Assembly: GCA_938041655.1 (NCBI GenBank)
Contig: CALISW010000149.1
Span: 1-35,352, forward strand
DNA: 35,352 nucleotides
Direction of reading: 5' to 3'
From: an uncultured Thiotrichales bacterium
GTDB lineage: Bacteria; Pseudomonadota; Gammaproteobacteria; CAZUMV01
Both the position numbers and the translations under genes were made by a program. This document shows, in pieces, positions 34,891-35,352 of this stretch. Below the pieces are notes generated by a model. The model was not told where the DNA came from. It searched no databases and was given only the letters and a program-made list of their open reading frames with translations. Numbering within the stretch: the stretch's first letter is position 1; each line of letters starts with the position of its first letter.

Positions 34891-35352
34891 TTACAAGCCA
34901 GGTTCCAGAATCTTTAACAATTCTTCTGTAATCAGATCCATCGCTTCACGCTTTGGGTGAAATGGTACCTTATCAAATGTCCACGCTGCATCGGCATAGC
35001 CAAACACCAATGGATTATCTGAGCAAACGTGGTGGTTTTTTGACAGCAGTGATGTTTGAATTAAATAGGCGTCGTTGTTGTCCGCAACTCTTTTTGTGAT
35101 TGTGGCTAGTCGAGTAGCAATCGCACTGGATTCCGCCGAATCCTCAAGCGTAACTGGAGCCGCATCACAGACTCCTTCAGATGGCAGCACCTTTGCGTGG
35201 TCAATAAAAACCAACACTGCACTAGGTGCTTTTGTTCTGATTCTTACTGCTATTTCATTCATGCTCTCCTCAGTAGCCGCATAGTCATCTTCAGTGGGAA
35301 GAGGGAAACTTTCGAGGCATTTATTTTTCATTGGGTCTTCAGATATTCGGTC
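34891..35352 (-). CDS. SGNH/GDSL-type hydrolase, C-terminal part (runs off window)
   Basis: The open frame continues to the window edge without a stop (upstream residues DRISEDP), so the ATG at 35331 is probably internal. The visible 153 codons match the C-terminal half of SGNH esterases of the SEST type: CLESFPLPTEDDYAATEES, VFIDHAKVLPSEGVC, NNDAYLIQTSLLSKNHHVCSDNP and then KVPFHPKREAMDLI, where the His of FHP would be the catalytic one. Cys residues at CLES, GVCDAA and HVCSDN could form disulfides, suggesting export. The nucleophile Ser block lies outside the window. Substrate is unknown. Confidence 0.75.
   Translation of the reverse strand, partial: DRISEDPMKNKCLESFPLPTEDDYAATEESMNEIAVRIRTKAPSAVLVFIDHAKVLPSEGVCDAAPVTLEDSAESSAIATRLATITKRVADNNDAYLIQTSLLSKNHHVCSDNPLVFGYADAAWTFDKVPFHPKREAMDLITEELLKILEPGL

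Overview
The window looks like chromosomal DNA from a Gammaproteobacterium. The left end carries grpE-dnaK-dnaJ-dapB followed by what looks like the first codons of carA, a gene order familiar from pseudomonads and relatives. It also has HrcA, a sodium-pump type OadGAB, and sigma-32-like promoters. No mobile element, CRISPR array, tRNA or rRNA gene was recognised. The exact genus cannot be told from this sequence alone.

Left region (1-8800, all minus strand): a stress operon block read right to left. A small acidic protein gene comes first, then lemA, a long M48 membrane protease and hrcA (overlapping by 8 bases), then grpE, dnaK, dnaJ, dapB and the start of carA. Two sigma-32-like promoters with identical 13-base spacers are visible. 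One precedes lemA and the other lies at the hrcA/grpE junction. A strong hairpin with a U-run sits between dnaK and dnaJ.

Second region (9200-17750): catabolic genes. A GabD-type aldehyde dehydrogenase faces a minus-strand pair: purU, and a Rieske oxygenase of the quaternary-ammonium (CntA/GbcA) type. Divergent from the Rieske gene is an alanine-glyoxylate aminotransferase homologue. An acyl-CoA dehydrogenase and an MDR oxidoreductase form a minus-strand pair. A membrane-anchored NAD(P)-binding protein and a lipoprotein gene follow on the plus strand.

Third region (18046-25000): oadG-oadA-oadB (oxaloacetate decarboxylase sodium pump); a visibly broken glutaredoxin-like gene; an SDR; and a fused enoyl-CoA hydratase/3-hydroxyacyl-CoA dehydrogenase.

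Fourth region (25166-30287): fdsG-fdsB-fdsA-fdsD, a soluble NAD-dependent molybdenum formate dehydrogenase, lacking the usual fdsC in the cluster. The right end (30432-35352) has a MobA-like flavin monooxygenase with a decayed cupin-regulator remnant upstream, an ATP/ADP-carrier-like MFS protein, an OsmC-family protein, and a partial SGNH hydrolase.

A possible functional thread is demethylation by the Rieske enzyme. One-carbon units could go onto tetrahydrofolate, be released as formate by PurU, and be oxidised to CO2 by Fds. This is inference from gene content, not demonstrated by the sequence.
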